DNA of 64,000 nucleotides from NCBI RefSeq assembly GCF_002514725.1, contig NZ_NTLB01000006.1:372001-436000 (forward strand). The letters run 5' to 3'. Numbering within the stretch: position 1 is the first letter of the stretch; every line of letters begins with the position of its first letter. Made by a program: the position numbers and the translations under genes. Under the pieces are notes generated by a model. The model did no database searches. It worked only from the letters and a program-made list of their open reading frames with translations, and was not told the origin of the DNA. Positions 9,974 through 19,189 of this stretch are shown here, one piece after another. Origin of the DNA: Mangrovitalea sediminis (GTDB lineage Bacteria > Pseudomonadota > Gammaproteobacteria > Pseudomonadales > Oleiphilaceae).

Positions 9974-10396
9974 TCAGTTGCTACCGGACGATGCCGGCAA
10001 CGCGTAACTGCCCGTTACGTGGGCCACCAGCGTTTCGCTACCGGCAGAGATCAGGCGAACCTCGCAGAAGGCCAGTCGTCGCCCCATTCTCAGCACAAAT
10101 GCCTCGGCCACCAGATCTTCCTGGGCAGGACGCTGCAGAAAGTTGATATTCAAATTGCTGGTGACAGCCATTTCCACCTTTCCCAGAGTCGCCAGGATAG
10201 CCGCGTACATGCTGGCATCCGCCAGCGACATCTGGACCGGACCCGAGAGGGTACCGCCCGGGCGAACCATCCGGGCATTGAAAGGCACCCGCGTTCGCGC
10301 ATAGCCGGAGTCGACGGCCTCGACGGTGAATCCGATATCTTCCGCCATGGGGACCCCTTCGCGAATCAGCGCTTCAATTTCTTGTGCATCTAGCAA
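9974..10396 (-). CDS. PaaI-type hotdog thioesterase
   Basis: A 140-residue single-hotdog acyl-CoA thioesterase-like protein. The core strand and helix region reads RMVRPGGTLSGPVQMSLADASMYAAIL, with the GGTLSG active-site loop and an Asp on the hotdog helix. The start is a TTG supported by GAGGTGA six bases upstream; there is no ATG near it. Members hydrolyse acyl- or aryl-CoA. It is divergent from proS, with 231 bases between. Confidence 0.85.
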   Translation of the reverse strand: MLDAQEIEALIREGVPMAEDIGFTVEAVDSGYARTRVPFNARMVRPGGTLSGPVQMSLADASMYAAILATLGKVEMAVTSNLNINFLQRPAQEDLVAEAFVLRMGRRLAFCEVRLISAGSETLVAHVTGSYALPASSGSN

Positions 10397-10627
10397 TGTC
10401 AGTCACCTCATTACCGATAAACAACAGGTCGGCGGACCCACGCCCAAACAAAGAAGCAGGGACATTCCGCGACCTTATGATGCGCATCCCTGCGGACAAC
10501 TGTCGACCCATTCTGTACGTCGCCCCCATCGCTCCGTACAATAAACCGCCACAGGCCCGAAAAAGTTCAATAGACCGCCGGCCACCCATTCCAGACCGTT
10601 AATAAAAGAAGGACGGAACAGACCACC

Positions 10628-12358
10628 ATGCGTGCAAGTCGCTACCTGATCGCCACCCTCAAGGAAACACCCGCCGATGCGGAAGTTATCAGTCATCAGT
10701 TGATGCTGCGCGCAGGCATGATCCGCAAGGTCGCTGCCGGACTCTACAACTGGCTCCCGATGGGGCTACGCGTATTGCGCAAGGTTGAGACGATTGTCAG
10801 GGAGGAGATGGACCGCGCTGGAGCGCAGGAGCTGCTTATGCCGGCCATCCAACCGGCGGAGCTCTGGCAGGAATCCGGCCGCTGGGAGCAGTACGGTGCC
10901 GAACTGTTGCGTCTGCACGACCGGCATAACCGTGAATTCTGTGTGGGCCCCACCCATGAGGAAGTCATCACCGACCTGATTCGCAACGAGCTGAAAAGCT
11001 ACAAGGAACTGCCGGCGAACTTCTATCAGATCCAGACCAAGTTTCGCGATGAACGCCGCCCCCGCTTCGGGATTATGCGGGCCCGCGAATTCCTCATGAA
11101 GGATGCCTACTCCTTCCATGTCGATGCGGAATCGCTGGATGAAACCTATCGCGCCATGTACGACGCCTATACGCGCATCTTCACCCGCCTCGGTCTGGAT
11201 TTCCGCCCGGTGCAGGCCGACTCCGGCAGCATCGGTGGCAACGCGTCCCATGAATTCCACGTCCTGGCCTCTTCAGGGGAAGACGCCATCGCCTTCAGCA
11301 CGGTCAGCGATTATGCCGCCAACGTCGAATTGGCCGAAGCCGTTCCCGATGTCAGCGAGCGTCCTGCACCGGCGCAGACACTGCAGGAAGTGGCGACGCC
11401 GGATCAACGCACCATCGATGATGTTTCCGCTTTCCTAAAAGTCGCGGTGACGCAGACCGTCAAAACCCTGATCGTCCTCGGCGAAGCCGACGAAAACGAC
11501 CAGCAGCCTCTGATTGCGCTTGTTCTGCGTGGCGATCATAGCCTCAACGAAATCAAGGCGGAAAAACTCGATGGCGTCGCATCCCCTCTGCAAATGGCCA
11601 GTGACGAACAAATCGAAGCAGCGACAGGCTGCAAGCCCGGATCGTTGGGGCCGGTCAATCTGACATTGCCGGTGATCGTCGACCGCAGCGCGGCCGTCAT
11701 GGCGGACTTCGTCTGTGGCGCTAACCGCGATGGCTATCACTTGACCGGTGTGAATTGGGAGCGGGATGTGGCGCTGGGCCGCGTGGAAGACCTTCGCAAT
11801 GTTGTTGAAGGCGACGCCAGTCCCGACGGCCAGGGCGTGCTGGAAATCAAGCGCGGCATCGAGGTCGGTCACGTCTTCAAACTGGGCCGCAAGTACAGCG
11901 CCGCCATGAATGCGACCGTTCTCGACGAAAACGGCAAGGCCGTGGTGATGGATATGGGGTGCTATGGCATCGGTGTGTCCCGTGTGGTCGCCGCCGCCAT
12001 CGAACAGAACCATGATGATCGCGGCATTATCTGGCCGGCCGCCATCGCTCCCTTCGAGGTCGTCATCGTCACACTCAACGCCCAGAAGGCGCCGTCGGTC
12101 ATGCGCGCTGCCGAAAAACTCTATGACGAACTGCGTTCGGCAGGCGTCGACGTCCTGCTGGACGACCGAAACGAGCGGCCTGGCGTCAAGTTCGCGGATA
12201 TGGAATTGATCGGGATTCCTCACCGCGTCGTGGTCTCCGACCGCGGCCTGGAAGCCGGCACCTTCGAGTATAAGGGACGCAGCGATGCCGACAGGCAGGA
12301 CATACCTGCCAGCGAAATTCTGACATTCCTCGTCGACGCCTTGCAGAAACACGCGTAA
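10628..12358 (+). CDS. proS: Prolyl-tRNA synthetase (class II, bacterial type with editing insert)
   Basis: This 576-residue enzyme charges tRNA-Pro with proline. It carries class II motif 1 ([20 protein letters not shown]), motif 2 ([20 protein letters not shown]) and motif 3 ([16 protein letters not shown]). The INS editing domain, which clears Ala-tRNA-Pro, lies between motifs 2 and 3 at about 225-405. A C-terminal anticodon-binding domain follows ([12 protein letters not shown] onward). The length is that of the bacterial form. It starts at an ATG in [20 protein letters not shown]. Confidence 0.97.
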   Translation: MRASRYLIATLKETPADAEVISHQLMLRAGMIRKVAAGLYNWLPMGLRVLRKVETIVREEMDRAGAQELLMPAIQPAELWQESGRWEQYGAELLRLHDRHNREFCVGPTHEEVITDLIRNELKSYKELPANFYQIQTKFRDERRPRFGIMRAREFLMKDAYSFHVDAESLDETYRAMYDAYTRIFTRLGLDFRPVQADSGSIGGNASHEFHVLASSGEDAIAFSTVSDYAANVELAEAVPDVSERPAPAQTLQEVATPDQRTIDDVSAFLKVAVTQTVKTLIVLGEADENDQQPLIALVLRGDHSLNEIKAEKLDGVASPLQMASDEQIEAATGCKPGSLGPVNLTLPVIVDRSAAVMADFVCGANRDGYHLTGVNWERDVALGRVEDLRNVVEGDASPDGQGVLEIKRGIEVGHVFKLGRKYSAAMNATVLDENGKAVVMDMGCYGIGVSRVVAAAIEQNHDDRGIIWPAAIAPFEVVIVTLNAQKAPSVMRAAEKLYDELRSAGVDVLLDDRNERPGVKFADMELIGIPHRVVVSDRGLEAGTFEYKGRSDADRQDIPASEILTFLVDALQKHA

Positions 12359-12374
12359 CGGTTCTCAGCCTTAA

Positions 12375-12404
12375 CGATCCCGGGCTTGAACTTGCCCGGG
12401 ATCG
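12375..12404 (+). terminator. Hairpin after proS (no U tract)
   Basis: A perfect 11-bp stem, CGATCCCGGGC with GCCCGGGATCG, has an 8-base loop and begins 17 bases after the proS stop. No T run follows, so it may be a stabilising or processing stem or part of the leader of the next gene rather than a true terminator. Confidence 0.5.
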
Positions 12405-12443
12405 ACTACACTGAGAGACGAACCCGTACAACACATCGGAACC

Positions 12444-13043
12444 ATGACAACCGCCGTTTTCCGTTGCCTGCTATCGCTTCTTTTCACGCTGGCCTTCAGC
12501 CACACCGCTTGGGCATCGTCATCGACCCACACGATGCAAACGCCGGATGCCGCCGTTGAAGCTGCGTTGAAAAAAGTGGTCGATAACCCCTCGAGCTTCA
12601 AGGACAAGTTCGATGCAGAAGTCTGGCTGGTCGATATGTCCGGTCGTCTCGCCCGTTATGTCCCCAACCCGGAAAAACGCCTCAAACTCCTCAAACTGAT
12701 CCACGAGGAAGCGACCCAGGCCGGACTGACGCCGGAACTGGTGCTGGCGGTCATCCAGGTAGAGAGTCTTTTTGATCGCTTTGCCATTTCCAGTGTCGGC
12801 GCCCAGGGATTGATGCAGGTAATGCCGTTCTGGAAGAAGGAAATCGGACGCCCCAACGATAATCTCACCCATATCGAGACTAACCTGCGCTATGGGTGCA
12901 CCATTCTCAAGCACTACATCGACGAAGAACACGGCAACGTCATGCGAGGACTGGCCCGATACAACGGCAGCACCGGTAAGGTCTGGTACGCCGAAAGGGT
13001 CATGGATGCCTGGCAGAACCACTGGTACGTCAACAACCAGTAG
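12444..13043 (+). CDS. Lytic transglycosylase (SLT domain), secreted
   Basis: A 199-residue periplasmic murein hydrolase. The signal peptide is about residues 1-27 (LLSLLFTLAFSHTAWAS). The SLT catalytic domain begins near residue 85, with the catalytic Glu in VIQVESLFDRFAISSVGA and the GLMQVMPFW motif, then RYGCTILKHYI and LARYNGS. It cleaves the MurNAc-GlcNAc bond to give 1,6-anhydro ends. It is short, with no peptidoglycan-binding module. No lipobox is visible, so it is probably soluble. A hairpin terminator follows. Confidence 0.92.
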   Translation: MTTAVFRCLLSLLFTLAFSHTAWASSSTHTMQTPDAAVEAALKKVVDNPSSFKDKFDAEVWLVDMSGRLARYVPNPEKRLKLLKLIHEEATQAGLTPELVLAVIQVESLFDRFAISSVGAQGLMQVMPFWKKEIGRPNDNLTHIETNLRYGCTILKHYIDEEHGNVMRGLARYNGSTGKVWYAERVMDAWQNHWYVNNQ

Positions 13044-13096
13044 TCGACGTACGCAGAAATCCCTACTCGCTCCCGCTAGCGCTGCCCCACCAAAAT

Positions 13097-13119
13097 GATA
13101 AGCTGACTTATCTTTTTTG
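13097..13119 (+). terminator. Rho-independent terminator after the transglycosylase gene
   Basis: GATAAG-CTGA-CTTATC is followed directly by six T. The stem is short (6 bp) but complete. It separates the transglycosylase gene from lpxO. Confidence 0.8.
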
Positions 13120-13341
13120 CGATTTTCTGTTCAGGACGAGTTCGTCAGCAGGCGAGGCCCGACACGGACTGCCGGGAGCCAGCAGACCGCCCATGTAGCG
13201 CCAGGGATGTCGTTGCCTTTCTATCCCCTCCGTAGCGCCCAGCACGACGACTCGATACGAACCCCAAACCTGCTCGCAGGCCTCTTCCGTTTCCTGGACG
13301 GGCGCGGCGCGAGAGCGAACAATTCGGTAGACCGAAGCGCC

Positions 13342-14259
13342 ATGATGGAATCACTTATCGGATTTCGCGGCATCCTGCTCGCCGCCTTCGTCTGCTCAGC
13401 TATCTACGTGCATTTCCGCGGGCGAATCAGGCATTCCTGGACCCGCCAGCTGAGCGATCATTCCACCTTTCTGGCGCCGATCAACACGGTGCTCTATACA
13501 ACGTCGGCAGTACCCAACACCCCCTTTCTGGACCTGGACCAGTTTCCCGAGTTGAAGCCACTGCAGGAACACTGGGAAGAGATCAGGGACGAGGCGATGA
13601 GCCTGTTCGACGAAGGCCATATCCGCGCAGCCAGCAGCCACAACGACGTCGCATTTCATTCCTTTTTCCGCAACGGCTGGAAACGTTTTTACCTCAAATG
13701 GTATGACGACCCTCAACCCTCAGCACAGCTTTGCCCTAAAACCCTGGCATTGGTGCAGAGTATTCCAGCGATCAACGCCGCCATGTTCGCCTTCCTGCCA
13801 GCCGGCTCCAACCTGGGCGCGCATCGAGACCCCTATGCCGGCTCGCTGCGCTACCACTTGGGTCTGGTAACACCGAATTCCGACGACTGCGCCATTGTCG
13901 TCGATGGCCAGACCTATTCCTGGCGAGACGGGGAAGCAGTGCTGTTCGACGAAACCTTCATACACCATGCGTACAACCGCACCCCACAGGACCGGCTGAT
14001 CCTGTTTTGCGATATCGAGCGGCCTCTGCGTTATCGATTGGCGTCCTACTTCAACCATTTCTTCAAATGGACACTGATCCGCTCCGCCCAGGCGCCAAAC
14101 AGCGATGGCGAAAAGGTCGGCGGACTGAACCGGATCTTCGACAAGGTTTACCATCTGCGCCTGAAAGCAAAAGCTTTCAAGAAAACCAACAAAACCGGCT
14201 ACTACGTTGGGAAGTGGGTGTTATTGGGCGGGTTGTTCTATCTCGTCTTCCTGAGCTGA
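13342..14259 (+). CDS. lpxO: Lipid A hydroxylase-type aspartyl/asparaginyl beta-hydroxylase
   Basis: A 305-residue Fe(II)/2-oxoglutarate dioxygenase that by family hydroxylates the secondary acyl chain of lipid A at the inner membrane. It has an N-terminal membrane helix (GFRGILLAAFVCSAIYVHF), the catalytic jelly-roll with iron ligands in LGAHRDPYAGSLRYH and FDETFIHHAYNRT, and a second hydrophobic segment at the C-terminus (KWVLLGGLFYLVFLS). The frame is open from a TTG at 13117, but that would start inside the upstream terminator, so the ATG at 13342 (or 13345) is chosen. It ends 7 bases from the convergent DUF2835 gene. Confidence 0.85.
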   Translation: MMESLIGFRGILLAAFVCSAIYVHFRGRIRHSWTRQLSDHSTFLAPINTVLYTTSAVPNTPFLDLDQFPELKPLQEHWEEIRDEAMSLFDEGHIRAASSHNDVAFHSFFRNGWKRFYLKWYDDPQPSAQLCPKTLALVQSIPAINAAMFAFLPAGSNLGAHRDPYAGSLRYHLGLVTPNSDDCAIVVDGQTYSWRDGEAVLFDETFIHHAYNRTPQDRLILFCDIERPLRYRLASYFNHFFKWTLIRSAQAPNSDGEKVGGLNRIFDKVYHLRLKAKAFKKTNKTGYYVGKWVLLGGLFYLVFLS

Positions 14260-14266
14260 CGCCCAG

Positions 14267-14494
14267 TCAGCCTGCTTTGAACTGTTCGACCGAAGCGAAA
14301 CGCCCGTGGTCGTCAAAACGGATACAGAATCGGCCGCGGATACCATCTCGGGTCAGGTAGCGAGCCAGGATGTTGGCGGGAAATTGAACATGGCGCCCAT
14401 CGACCGAACGGGCTCTAACGACACGCGCCGTGCCGCGATAGATTTTCAGCCATTCATCGGGCGAAATGAAAAGGTCGAGAATAATTTCCTGCAT
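14267..14494 (-). CDS. DUF2835 family protein
   Basis: A 75-residue soluble protein matching the DUF2835 pattern: SPDEWLKIYRGTARVVRARS, DGRHVQFPANIL, DGIRGRFCIRFDDHGRF. The family is confined to gammaproteobacteria and has no known role that I can cite. The strand-rich, PilZ-like look (RGTARVV plus DGR) is suggestive only. It is convergent with lpxO and may be co-transcribed with nothing else. Confidence 0.85.
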   Translation of the reverse strand: MQEIILDLFISPDEWLKIYRGTARVVRARSVDGRHVQFPANILARYLTRDGIRGRFCIRFDDHGRFASVEQFKAG

Positions 14495-14564
14495 CTCGGT
14501 AACGGGCCAGTCCCATCAAAAGAAAGCTTGCCCAATTTTCGCCGTGAAAGCGCCGACACTCAAT

Positions 14565-14594
14565 ATAAAAAAGCCCGCGCATCGGCGCGGGCTT
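14565..14594 (-). terminator. Rho-independent terminator of htpG
   Basis: A perfect 10-bp stem, AAGCCCGCGC (14571-14580) with GCGCGGGCTT (14585-14594), has a 4-base loop. Read on the minus strand it is followed by a run of six T. It lies 16 bases past the htpG stop. Confidence 0.9.
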
Positions 14595-14609
14595 TACGGA
14601 CCCTGAGGC

Positions 14610-16508
14610 TTATTGGGTCAACTCCAACAGTAATCCGTTCAAGCGGCTGACATAACTGCCCGGATCCTTCAGGGCATCACCGCTGGCGAGTACCGCCTGA
14701 TCCAGGAGGATAGTCGCCAGATCGTTAAAGCGGGACTCGGCAGTTTCCGCCTCGAGACGCTTCACCAGCGGATGCTCGACGTTGAGCTCGAAGATTGGTT
14801 TGCTCTCCGGCACCTTCTGACCGGCAGCTTCCATGATCTTCCGCATCTGCGCGCCCATGTCGTGATCGCCCACGACCAGACAGGCCGGAGAATCCGTCAG
14901 GCGATTCGTGGCGCGGACATCCTCGACCCTGTCGGTGAGAACCGCCTTGACGCGCTTGAGCAGATCTTCATGAGCCTTCGCGGCTTCTTCCTGCTGCTGG
15001 CGATCCTCGTCGGTTTCGATCTGACCGAGGTCAAGCTCGCCGCGAGCGACATCCTGGAACGATTTCCCGTCGTACTCGTTCAGGTAGCTCATCATCCACT
15101 CGTCGATACGATCAGAGAGGATAAGCACCTCGATACCTTTCTTGCGGAAGATCTCCAGGTGAGGGCTGCTCTTCGCAGCCTCAAAGCTGTCGGCCGTAAT
15201 GTAATAGATCTTGTCCTGCCCTTCCTTCATGCGGGAGATGTAGTCGTCCAGCCCCACATTCTGGGTGGATTCGCCCAGCTGGGTCGAGGCGAAGCGCAGC
15301 AACTTGGCGATCTTCTCGCGATTGGCGAAATCCTCTGCGGGCCCTTCCTTCAGCACGGTACCAAACTCGTTCCAGAAGGCCTGGTACTTATCCGCGTCGT
15401 TAGTGGACAGTTTGGACAGCATATCCAATACGCGCTTGGTCAACGCTGTCTTGATACTGTCGACAGTACGGTCGTTCTGCAGAATCTCCCGCGACACGTT
15501 CAGAGACAGATCGTTGGAATCCACGACGCCCTTGACGAAACGCAGGTAGAGCGGCAGAAACTGCTCTGCGTGATCCATGATGAACACGCGCTGCACATAC
15601 AGTTTCAGGCCCCGCGGCGCTTCGCGGTTATACAGGTCAAAGGGTGCACGGGCCGGAATATAAAGCAGGCTCGTATAGTCCAGGTTGCCTTCGACCTTGT
15701 TGTGGGACCACGTTAGCGGATCTTCGAAGTCGTGTGCGATGTGCTTGTAGAAGCTCTTGTATTCATCGTCCTTCACTTCCGTCCGCGGCAAAGTCCAAAG
15801 GGCCGTGGCATCGTTGACCGTTTCGTCCTTGGCGCCGTCTTCCGACTTGTCATCAGAGACTTCGGCCTTCATCACGACAGGGAAGGAAATGTGATCGGAA
15901 TACTTCTTGACCAGATTGCGCAAACGCCAGCCATTGGCGAACTCGGTTTCCTCCGGCTTCAGGTGAAGCACGATCGTGGTGCCCCGCTCCGGACGATCGA
16001 CTGTTTCCAGCGTGAACTCACCTTCGCCACTCGATTCCCAGTGCACGCCTTCGGCCACCGGGACACCGGCACGACGGGTAAAGACCTCAACTTTGTCCGC
16101 AACGATAAAGGCGGAGTAGAAACCGACCCCGAACTGACCGATCAGCCGGGAATCCTTCTTCTGATCTCCCGTCAGCGACTTCAGGAATTCCGAGGTACCC
16201 GAACGGGCAATGGTGCCCAGGTTATCGATGACTTCCTGGCGGCTCATCCCGATGCCGTTGTCACTCAGCGTGACGGTCTTGGCCTCTTCGTCATATTCGA
16301 GCCGAATCTTGAGATCAGGATCTTCTTCGTACAAAGCGGGGTTTTTCAGCGCTTCAAAGCGCAGCTTGTCTTCTGCATCAGAGGCATTGGATATCAACTC
16401 CCGCAGAAAGATCTCCTTGTTGGAGTAGAGGGAGTGAATCATCAGGTGCAGCAGCTGCTTCACCTCGGTCTGAAAGCCAAGCGTCTCTTTTTGCGTTTCG
16501 ACCGTCAT
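14610..16508 (-). CDS. htpG: Chaperone HtpG (Hsp90 family)
   Basis: A 632-residue ATP-dependent cytosolic chaperone. The N-terminal GHKL ATPase shows [36 protein letters not shown] and [17 protein letters not shown]. The middle domain has the conserved [18 protein letters not shown], whose Arg contacts ATP. A C-terminal dimerisation domain follows. Length matches bacterial Hsp90. AAGGAGA precedes the ATG. Two thioesterase genes lie upstream on the same strand and a terminator follows. Confidence 0.97.
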   Translation of the reverse strand: MTVETQKETLGFQTEVKQLLHLMIHSLYSNKEIFLRELISNASDAEDKLRFEALKNPALYEEDPDLKIRLEYDEEAKTVTLSDNGIGMSRQEVIDNLGTIARSGTSEFLKSLTGDQKKDSRLIGQFGVGFYSAFIVADKVEVFTRRAGVPVAEGVHWESSGEGEFTLETVDRPERGTTIVLHLKPEETEFANGWRLRNLVKKYSDHISFPVVMKAEVSDDKSEDGAKDETVNDATALWTLPRTEVKDDEYKSFYKHIAHDFEDPLTWSHNKVEGNLDYTSLLYIPARAPFDLYNREAPRGLKLYVQRVFIMDHAEQFLPLYLRFVKGVVDSNDLSLNVSREILQNDRTVDSIKTALTKRVLDMLSKLSTNDADKYQAFWNEFGTVLKEGPAEDFANREKIAKLLRFASTQLGESTQNVGLDDYISRMKEGQDKIYYITADSFEAAKSSPHLEIFRKKGIEVLILSDRIDEWMMSYLNEYDGKSFQDVARGELDLGQIETDEDRQQQEEAAKAHEDLLKRVKAVLTDRVEDVRATNRLTDSPACLVVGDHDMGAQMRKIMEAAGQKVPESKPIFELNVEHPLVKRLEAETAESRFNDLATILLDQAVLASGDALKDPGSYVSRLNGLLLELTQ

Positions 16509-16616
16509 AGTGCCAGTGTCTCCTTATCCAATCGATCTACGCTAGCGCCCCGGACCATGAGGCCCGGGACCTGGGAATAAGTGCTGGCATTGAAAATGGG
16601 GTCGTGGCTGAGAAAT

Positions 16617-17048
16617 TCAAGCCATCAGGAAATGAGCGCGTGCGGTGGCGATAGGTTCCAGACGGGACTTCTGCCAGGCGGTGACCATGACGTTGGCCAC
16701 GCGATTGCCCTGTCGGGTAAGTCGGCACTCGGCATAGGTTTCCCGCAACAATCCTGCGCGCAGGTAATCGATGGAGAAATCGACGATACGCGGCAACTTG
16801 GGCGTATCCTGGGAGCGCATCAGGTAGAGCGCCGCCGACAACTCCATAAAGCCGCCGATCACCCCGCCGTGAATAGCCGGCAATATCGGGTTACCAACGT
16901 TGGACTCCTGAGGCGGCAGGCGAAAAATAAGGTCGTCGCCAAAGCGTTCGCACACCAGCCCGATCATCTTGGCGTAGGGAATCCGCTCCACCAATGCCGA
17001 CAGGTCTCCCTGTTCAAGCGCCTTGTGCATCGTATCCCGTCGGCTCAT
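16617..17048 (-). CDS. PaaI-type hotdog thioesterase (second of a coupled pair)
   Basis: A 143-residue single-hotdog protein. Core motif: NPILPAIHGGVIGGFMELSAAL, where HGGV is the hotdog active-site loop and Glu is the likely helix acid. IVDFSIDYLRAGL follows. Its ATG overlaps the stop of the upstream thioesterase by four bases (ATGA). The acid on the hotdog helix is Glu here but Asp in the partner, so the two paralogues may differ in activity or form a heteromer. Confidence 0.85.
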   Translation of the reverse strand: MSRRDTMHKALEQGDLSALVERIPYAKMIGLVCERFGDDLIFRLPPQESNVGNPILPAIHGGVIGGFMELSAALYLMRSQDTPKLPRIVDFSIDYLRAGLLRETYAECRLTRQGNRVANVMVTAWQKSRLEPIATARAHFLMA

Positions 17049-17533
17049 TCGTTCACCCCTGTGATCAATTCGCGGTAGGCTTTGGGTGAAGCATCGGCAC
17101 CGATGCGCATAAAGGTCGCCACGCAGTGTGCCACCGTCGTTTCACAGTCGTCCTGATAGGCTTCACAGCGCGTGAATACGATATTGCGGGTAACGCGATA
17201 GGCGCGAGCCCGAGCGAATACGGGCTTGTCCGGCTCGGCCGGACGCATGTAATCAACGCGCAGGTCCAAGGTCGGGCAAAGCTCGAACTCCGGCAACGCA
17301 CAGATAATAACGGACCCCGACGCCGTATCCATCAGGGTCGTGATAGCGCCGCCATGGATAATTCGCGTCTCGGGATCGCCGACAATGGATTCGCTGTAGG
17401 GTAACCTGAGAATCAGTTCGTTTTCTGCCGCCTTCACCGGCTCGATGCCGAGTAAATGGCTTTGCCGTAACGAACGGATAAAGCGGCTGACCTGCCCGAA
17501 CAGGACATCGTCCTGGGCACTCTGCTTTTTCAT
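17045..17533 (-). CDS. PaaI-type hotdog thioesterase (first of a coupled pair)
   Basis: A 162-residue single-hotdog protein with ETRIIHGGAITTLMDTASGS (HGGA loop, catalytic-type Asp) and TLDLRVDYMRPAEPDKP. The ATG at 17533 was chosen because GGGAG lies a few bases upstream; the frame is open to 17593. Its stop overlaps the next thioesterase start (ATGA). Both are upstream of htpG on the same strand. The acyl-CoA substrate is unknown. Confidence 0.85.
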   Translation of the reverse strand: MKKQSAQDDVLFGQVSRFIRSLRQSHLLGIEPVKAAENELILRLPYSESIVGDPETRIIHGGAITTLMDTASGSVIICALPEFELCPTLDLRVDYMRPAEPDKPVFARARAYRVTRNIVFTRCEAYQDDCETTVAHCVATFMRIGADASPKAYRELITGVNE

Positions 17534-17671
17534 CTGTTGCTCCCGTGACCGCATTGCGGTGCCGACCTGCGTATATGCGCGAACTATACCCAAAGCCGCC
17601 GATCCGGACTACCGCTCAGGCCTCAGCACCTGGGTATGCCAGACAGAAGCCTCTCGGCACGCAGGAATCGA

Positions 17672-18466
17672 TCAGGGAACGATGCCGGTCTCAGGCATAT
17701 CGAGATAACGCCGGAATCCGGCAAAATAGGCGTCTTCATTCAGCCCTCGCATGGCCTTGTCGAGTCGGTCAGCCAGCAATCTATTCTGTCTGGCCACCGC
17801 GAAGCCGGCAGGAATGGTCATTATCTGCCGGTAGTAGACAGGCCCTGCACCATCCTTCTGCAGGCTGTTCATCACCGAAGCCCGCTCGAACATCAGGATA
17901 TCGAGACGACGCTCTGTCAGCATGGAACTCAAGTTATCCAGTCGCCCCTCAATAAAGTGGGCATGGGGCAAATCCAGCAACGCGGCCAGAAACTCAGCAT
18001 TGCCGAAAGGCGTTCCTATTTCGTCACTCACCAGCGCCTCCGGACTCAGACGTTCCGGATCACGCGCAAAGGCGTCCAGGGAAGTTTCGATGGACCAGGA
18101 AAGTTCCCGCGCATAGTGATAGAAATCGGGTGATTCGTAGCCATAGGGCGTGTGGCCGATGATATCCACTTCGCCCTGGGACAGGGCGATTTTGGCCCGG
18201 CTGTAGGGCATGATGATGATGTGTAACCGGTAACCGGCAGAATTGGCAGCCGCTTTTAGCCAGTCGACACTCTCGCCTCCACCGTTTTCCAGAATTAACG
18301 GCGGAAACGGCTCGAGCCCGGCACGCAAGACAGGCCATTCAGCAATCGGATTGACCGAGGCTGCCGCGATCTCTGCCCTCGCCGACAGTGAAAACCCGGC
18401 CAGGAGCCCCGAGAAAATCACCATTGCCGGAAGCAACACTGACCGGCAAGTACGAAATGCGCTCAA
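17672..18466 (-). CDS. Periplasmic solute-binding protein (SBP_bac_3-like)
   Basis: A 264-residue secreted protein with a signal peptide (about 1-31, LLPAMVIFSGLLAGFSLSARA) and a two-lobed amino-acid-type binding fold: WPVLRAGLEPFPPLI, MPYSRAKIALSQGEVDIIGH, and the hinge region EIGTPFGNAEFLAAL. No ABC permease or ATPase is nearby, so it may be an orphan binding or sensory protein, as is common for this group in marine gammaproteobacteria. The start is a TTG with GGAG about 11 bases upstream, so the exact start is uncertain. Confidence 0.75.
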   Translation of the reverse strand: MSAFRTCRSVLLPAMVIFSGLLAGFSLSARAEIAAASVNPIAEWPVLRAGLEPFPPLILENGGGESVDWLKAAANSAGYRLHIIIMPYSRAKIALSQGEVDIIGHTPYGYESPDFYHYARELSWSIETSLDAFARDPERLSPEALVSDEIGTPFGNAEFLAALLDLPHAHFIEGRLDNLSSMLTERRLDILMFERASVMNSLQKDGAGPVYYRQIMTIPAGFAVARQNRLLADRLDKAMRGLNEDAYFAGFRRYLDMPETGIVP

Positions 18467-18640
18467 GGAATATCAGGCTCCATATACGTTTGCTCCATAC
18501 AGCATACCAGCAATTGATCAATTAGCGCCCACAATGTGATCTTGTCGCGGTATTTCCGTAGCCCCTGAGCGCTTGCTTGACTTCTAGAGCAATAACTCTA
18601 AAAATCCTGGAATCGGCCATCACGACAAGGGATAACGTCT

Positions 18641-19189
18641 ATGCTCGCCCGTCGTATCAAACCTGTGGCGCTCCAAGCCCGCAAAATCTACGTCAAACTG
18701 ATGATGGAGGTGGTCGGACGATCGCTGCAAGCCATCAGCGACCTGGATCCCTCCATTCGCGAAGAGACCCGCGTGCTGCCAGACGGCTTTCTGTTTGAAA
18801 TGACCGTCATGCCACATGGGCCGGCGCTGGTCATGCAGAAGCTGCCCAAGGGCCGATTACGCTACTGTGGCGAAAAGGGGCCTGAAGCGGCGGACCTTTC
18901 AATCCGCTTCAAACACATTGCCCACGCTTTCCGGGTCTTGTCGTTCCAGGAGAAAACATCCGAGGCCTTCGCCTACGACCGCATGCTGGTGGACGGCGAC
19001 ATCGGTTACGCCCTGCGCATGACCCGGGTGCTGAACCGGTTGGAGGCCTTCATTCTGCCGAAACTGCTCGCCGAACGGGCGGTCAAGGAGTACCCGGGCA
19101 ATCTGGGCCTGTCAGAAAAGCTGTTGCAGGCCGCCCGCATCTATCTGCAAGTCGCCAGTCAATTCCTCGCTACGGTGAAACTCGCATGA
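18641..19189 (+). CDS. SCP2-like putative lipid-binding protein
   Basis: A 182-residue soluble protein. I do not recognise a named family with certainty. The central pattern (ADLSIRFKHIAHAFRVLSFQ, then MLVDGDIGYALRMTRVLNRL) resembles sterol-carrier SCP2/UbiJ-type domains. In those, a beta-sheet is followed by a V-x-G-D-x-x-x-A helix lining a lipid pocket. Its TGA overlaps the ATG of the iron alcohol dehydrogenase by four bases, so the two are translationally coupled. This suggests it presents a hydrophobic alcohol or aldehyde to that enzyme. The function is inferred. Confidence 0.6.
   Translation: MLARRIKPVALQARKIYVKLMMEVVGRSLQAISDLDPSIREETRVLPDGFLFEMTVMPHGPALVMQKLPKGRLRYCGEKGPEAADLSIRFKHIAHAFRVLSFQEKTSEAFAYDRMLVDGDIGYALRMTRVLNRLEAFILPKLLAERAVKEYPGNLGLSEKLLQAARIYLQVASQFLATVKLA

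Noticed and set aside
11435-12352. 305-codon open frame antisense to proS
   Set aside because: Shadow frame with no domain match, entirely within a conserved synthetase gene.
13117-13341. 75-codon N-terminal extension of lpxO
   Set aside because: It would start at a TTG inside the terminator of the previous gene and adds sequence unlike the family.
14772-15716. 314-codon open frame antisense to htpG
   Set aside because: Shadow of htpG; no start signal and no family likeness.
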